A DNA stretch of 64,000 nucleotides. Origin: Variovorax sp. PBL-E5. GTDB taxonomy: Bacteria; Pseudomonadota; Gammaproteobacteria; Burkholderiales; Burkholderiaceae_C. The stretch is taken from NCBI RefSeq assembly GCF_901827185.1, contig NZ_LR594671.1, forward strand, positions 434,001-498,000, given 5' to 3'. Below are positions 62,164 through 64,000 of this stretch, in pieces. The notes under the pieces were generated by a model. That model saw only the letters and a program-made list of their open reading frames with translations. It did not search any database and was not told the origin of the DNA. Numbering within the stretch: position 1 is the stretch's first letter; each line of letters begins with the position of its first letter. A program made the position numbers and the translations under genes.

Positions 62164-62283
62164 GGGAAGAGTATTGCCTGTTGATACCAAGGGGCGTTGG
62201 AAATTGCTCCGTATCGATTTTCGATGCCCGAGAGGGGGTTGGCAACCTACATTCCGCCCCACCGCCACCCCACGGAGTCCGCC

Positions 62284-63129
62284 ATGTCCCTGCTGTCTTC
62301 CCTTTCCCGCCGCGAGCGCGGCCTGCTGTCCGTGTTCGCGTTGCTGACCTTGGTTGCGGTCGCCGGGCCGGATCTGCAAGCGACCGAACTGCCGCCGGCC
62401 GTGTTCGCCGATACCCAGGCCTGGCACGGGCTGCCGAACGCGATGGATGTGCTCAGCAACCTGCCCTTCCTGGTCATCGGGCTCTGGGGCCTGCGCTGGC
62501 TGCACTGGCTCGACCGGGCGCATGAAGACGTGCTGGATGCGGTGCCGCTGCCGCCATCGATGGTCCATCCGCCGGTCAATGCCCTCGATTGCGCCTGGAT
62601 GTTCTTCGCCGGCCTGATCCTCACCGCCGCCGGCTCGGCCTTCTACCACCTGCAGCCCGACGACCTGCGCCTGGCGGCGGACCGCGCCGGCATGGCGGTC
62701 GCCTTCGCGGGGCTGGTCGGCTTCGCCGTCTGCGAACGGGTCAGTGCACGCGCCGGCTGGCCGGCCGCGTGGTTCGTGCTGGCGGCCGGGCTGCTGGCGG
62801 TGGGTGTCTGCGAGGAGACGGGCAACATGCTGCCATGGGGACTGGTCCAGTTCGGCGGCATGGCGCTGGTGCTGACGCTGGCGCTCGGCAGGCCGATGCA
62901 TGGCGCGGTCGGGCTCAGGCTCGGCTGGGTGGTCTTCTTCTATGCGTTGGCGAAGTTCTTCGAGTTCTCGGACGGCGCGATCTTCCAGGCCACGCATCAG
63001 CTGGTATCCGGCCACACGCTCAAGCATCTGACGGCCGCGCTGGCGGGATTGCCCGTGCTCCATGCACTGCAGGCCATGGGTCGTCGGACGCTGCGGCACA
63101 ATCCGGGCGCGGCCGCAGTGACGGCCTGA
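62284..63129 (+). CDS. Membrane protein with ceramidase/CREST-type features
   Basis: 281 residues, about 7 membrane helices. The CREST-superfamily features are SAFYHLQPDDLRLAADRAGMAVAF (near 118-141, Ser, His and Asp) and a late HTLKHLTAALAG with two more histidines, the metal ligands of alkaline ceramidases and relatives. It might hydrolyse a lipid amide within the membrane. An upstream in-frame ATG at 62197 exists, but the ATG at 62284 begins right before the first helix. It is divergent from the XRE regulator and precedes the LplT-like transporter by 21 bp. Confidence 0.72.
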   Translation: MSLLSSLSRRERGLLSVFALLTLVAVAGPDLQATELPPAVFADTQAWHGLPNAMDVLSNLPFLVIGLWGLRWLHWLDRAHEDVLDAVPLPPSMVHPPVNALDCAWMFFAGLILTAAGSAFYHLQPDDLRLAADRAGMAVAFAGLVGFAVCERVSARAGWPAAWFVLAAGLLAVGVCEETGNMLPWGLVQFGGMALVLTLALGRPMHGAVGLRLGWVVFFYALAKFFEFSDGAIFQATHQLVSGHTLKHLTAALAGLPVLHALQAMGRRTLRHNPGAAAVTA

Positions 63130-63150
63130 GGAACCCGCAAGGGCATTCGC

Positions 63151-64000
63151 ATGACCATCCCTGCCGACGCTTCCCTCGTCCTCGCGCCCGACGCGCCGGC
63201 GCACGCCAACCAGTTCGCGTTGCTGGGGCAGCGACGCTTCGCACCCTTCTTCTGGACCCAGTTCGCGGGCGCGGCCAACGACAACCTGTTCAAGTTCGCC
63301 TTCACGGTGATGGTGACCTACCAACTCCAGCTCGGCTGGATGCCGCCGGCGATGGCGGGGTTGGCGATCGGTGCGCTCTTCATCCTGCCCTTCCTGCTTT
63401 TCTCCGCGACCTCGGGCCAGCTCACCGACAAGTACGACAAGACGAAGATGATCCGCTTCGTGAAGAACCTCGAGATCGTGATCATGGGGATCGCGGCCTG
63501 GGGCTTCATGCGTGCGGATGCCGCGGTGCTGCTGGGCTGTGTGTTCCTGATGGGGCTGCATTCGACACTCTTCGGTCCGGTCAAGTACGCCTACCTGCCG
63601 CAGGTGCTGGAGGCGCACGAACTCACCGGCGGCAACGGCGTGGTCGAGATGGGGACCTTCGTCGCCATCCTGCTCGGGCAGGTGGCCGGCGGCCTCCTGG
63701 TCGCGGTGCCGCAGATCGGCCATACCGCGGTGGCGGTGGCCTGTGTGCTGCTGGCGCTGGCGGGGCGCGGCGTGGCGCAGGCAATCCCGCGCACCCCGGC
63801 CACCGACCCGGGCCTGCGAATCAACTGGAATCCCGTCAGCGAAACCTGGCACAACCTGAAGCTCGCCCACGGCAACCTGGTGGTCTTCCGCTCGCTGCTC
63901 GGCATCTCGTGGATGTGGTTCTTCGGTGCCGTGTTCCTGAGCCAGTTCCCGAGCTTCGCCAAGGAAGTGCTGCATGGGGACGAGCAGGTGGCATCGCTGC
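63151..64000 (+). CDS. LplT-like MFS transporter, 5' part (cut by window edge)
   Basis: 283 complete codons are present, open to the end. The protein starts MTIPADASLV and has LGQRRFAPFFWTQFAGAANDNLFKFAFTVMV, as in the lysophospholipid transporter LplT and the N-terminal half of LplT-acyltransferase fusions. At least seven membrane helices are visible. It would flip lyso-phosphatidylethanolamine into the cell for reacylation. Whether an acyltransferase/AMP-ligase domain follows cannot be seen. The CREST-type gene just upstream also suggests lipid metabolism. Confidence 0.83.
   Translation, partial: MTIPADASLVLAPDAPAHANQFALLGQRRFAPFFWTQFAGAANDNLFKFAFTVMVTYQLQLGWMPPAMAGLAIGALFILPFLLFSATSGQLTDKYDKTKMIRFVKNLEIVIMGIAAWGFMRADAAVLLGCVFLMGLHSTLFGPVKYAYLPQVLEAHELTGGNGVVEMGTFVAILLGQVAGGLLVAVPQIGHTAVAVACVLLALAGRGVAQAIPRTPATDPGLRINWNPVSETWHNLKLAHGNLVVFRSLLGISWMWFFGAVFLSQFPSFAKEVLHGDEQVASL

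Noticed and set aside
61429..63975. Long minus-strand frame that runs through the CREST-type and LplT-like genes into the XRE gene
   Set aside because: Only the last 245 codons resemble a protein family; the rest is antisense of two clear membrane proteins.
1..64000. CRISPR arrays, insertion sequences, prophage genes, tRNA or rRNA
   Set aside because: No regularly spaced repeats, transposase or integrase families, or tRNA/rRNA signatures were seen; the only repeats are the three ~100-bp hairpin elements.

Overview
The window is high-GC DNA (roughly two thirds G+C by eye) with tightly packed genes, several GTG and TTG starts, and gene families typical of Burkholderiales. Examples are Bug/TTT solute-binding proteins, DUF3567, DUF2242, DUF3108, PhaM, rsmI-yraN-diaA-dolP, and divergent yggS/pilT-pilU. 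A ~100-bp hairpin repeat in three copies, familiar from Variovorax and relatives, also fits Comamonadaceae; Variovorax or a close genus is my best inference. I see no rRNA, tRNA, CRISPR array, insertion sequence, prophage or plasmid functions; it reads as ordinary chromosome.

Layout. 0-5.3 kb: truncated FAD oxidoreductase under a LacI regulator, a TIGR04325-type methyltransferase, a His-rich exported small protein, an ATP-grasp protein, a glutathione transferase. 5.3-8.1 kb: rsmI facing yraN-diaA-dolP. 8.2-13.6 kb: a beta-hydroxyacid dehydrogenase, pilT-pilU, yggS, glutamate dehydrogenase. 13.7-16.1 kb: lipoprotein, response regulator, unknown small protein, arginase. 16.4-26.4 kb: two Lys/Ala-rich granule-type proteins, TetR, an alpha/beta hydrolase, a self-sufficient CYP102-like P450-reductase fusion with its own TetR, and a divergent single-chain biotin-dependent acyl-CoA carboxylase. 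This block looks devoted to acyl chains.

28.4-39.2 kb is the most system-like part. An IclR regulator is followed by a DapA-superfamily aldolase lacking the DapA arginine, a DhaK/DhaL-type kinase pair, an MHS permease, a complete carbohydrate-type ABC importer and an FAD oxidoreductase. The same 14-bp sequence (ACCGGATTCCGGAA) lies upstream of both iclR and the aldolase, a strong candidate for the IclR operator. The genes suggest import, oxidation, aldol cleavage and phosphorylation of an unidentified polyhydroxylated compound.

39.2-48.5 kb: a purU-glcD-lrgA-lrgB series, an omega-aminotransferase, ChaN-like lipoprotein, DUF3567, DUF3108, an FAH-family hydrolase. 47.8-51.6 kb: LuxR-type regulator divergent from a flavin monooxygenase-DUF2783-Bug operon, sharing a promoter with a perfect 14-bp palindrome. 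51.7-57.7 kb: a YwqK-like repeat protein, TraB/GumN protein, then a copper set (DUF2946 protein, TonB receptor, YcnI-PCuAC fusion). 57.8-64 kb: PhaM, a FIST sensor, a D-amino-acid dehydrogenase behind a glycine riboswitch, an XRE regulator, a CREST-type membrane protein and the start of an LplT-like transporter.
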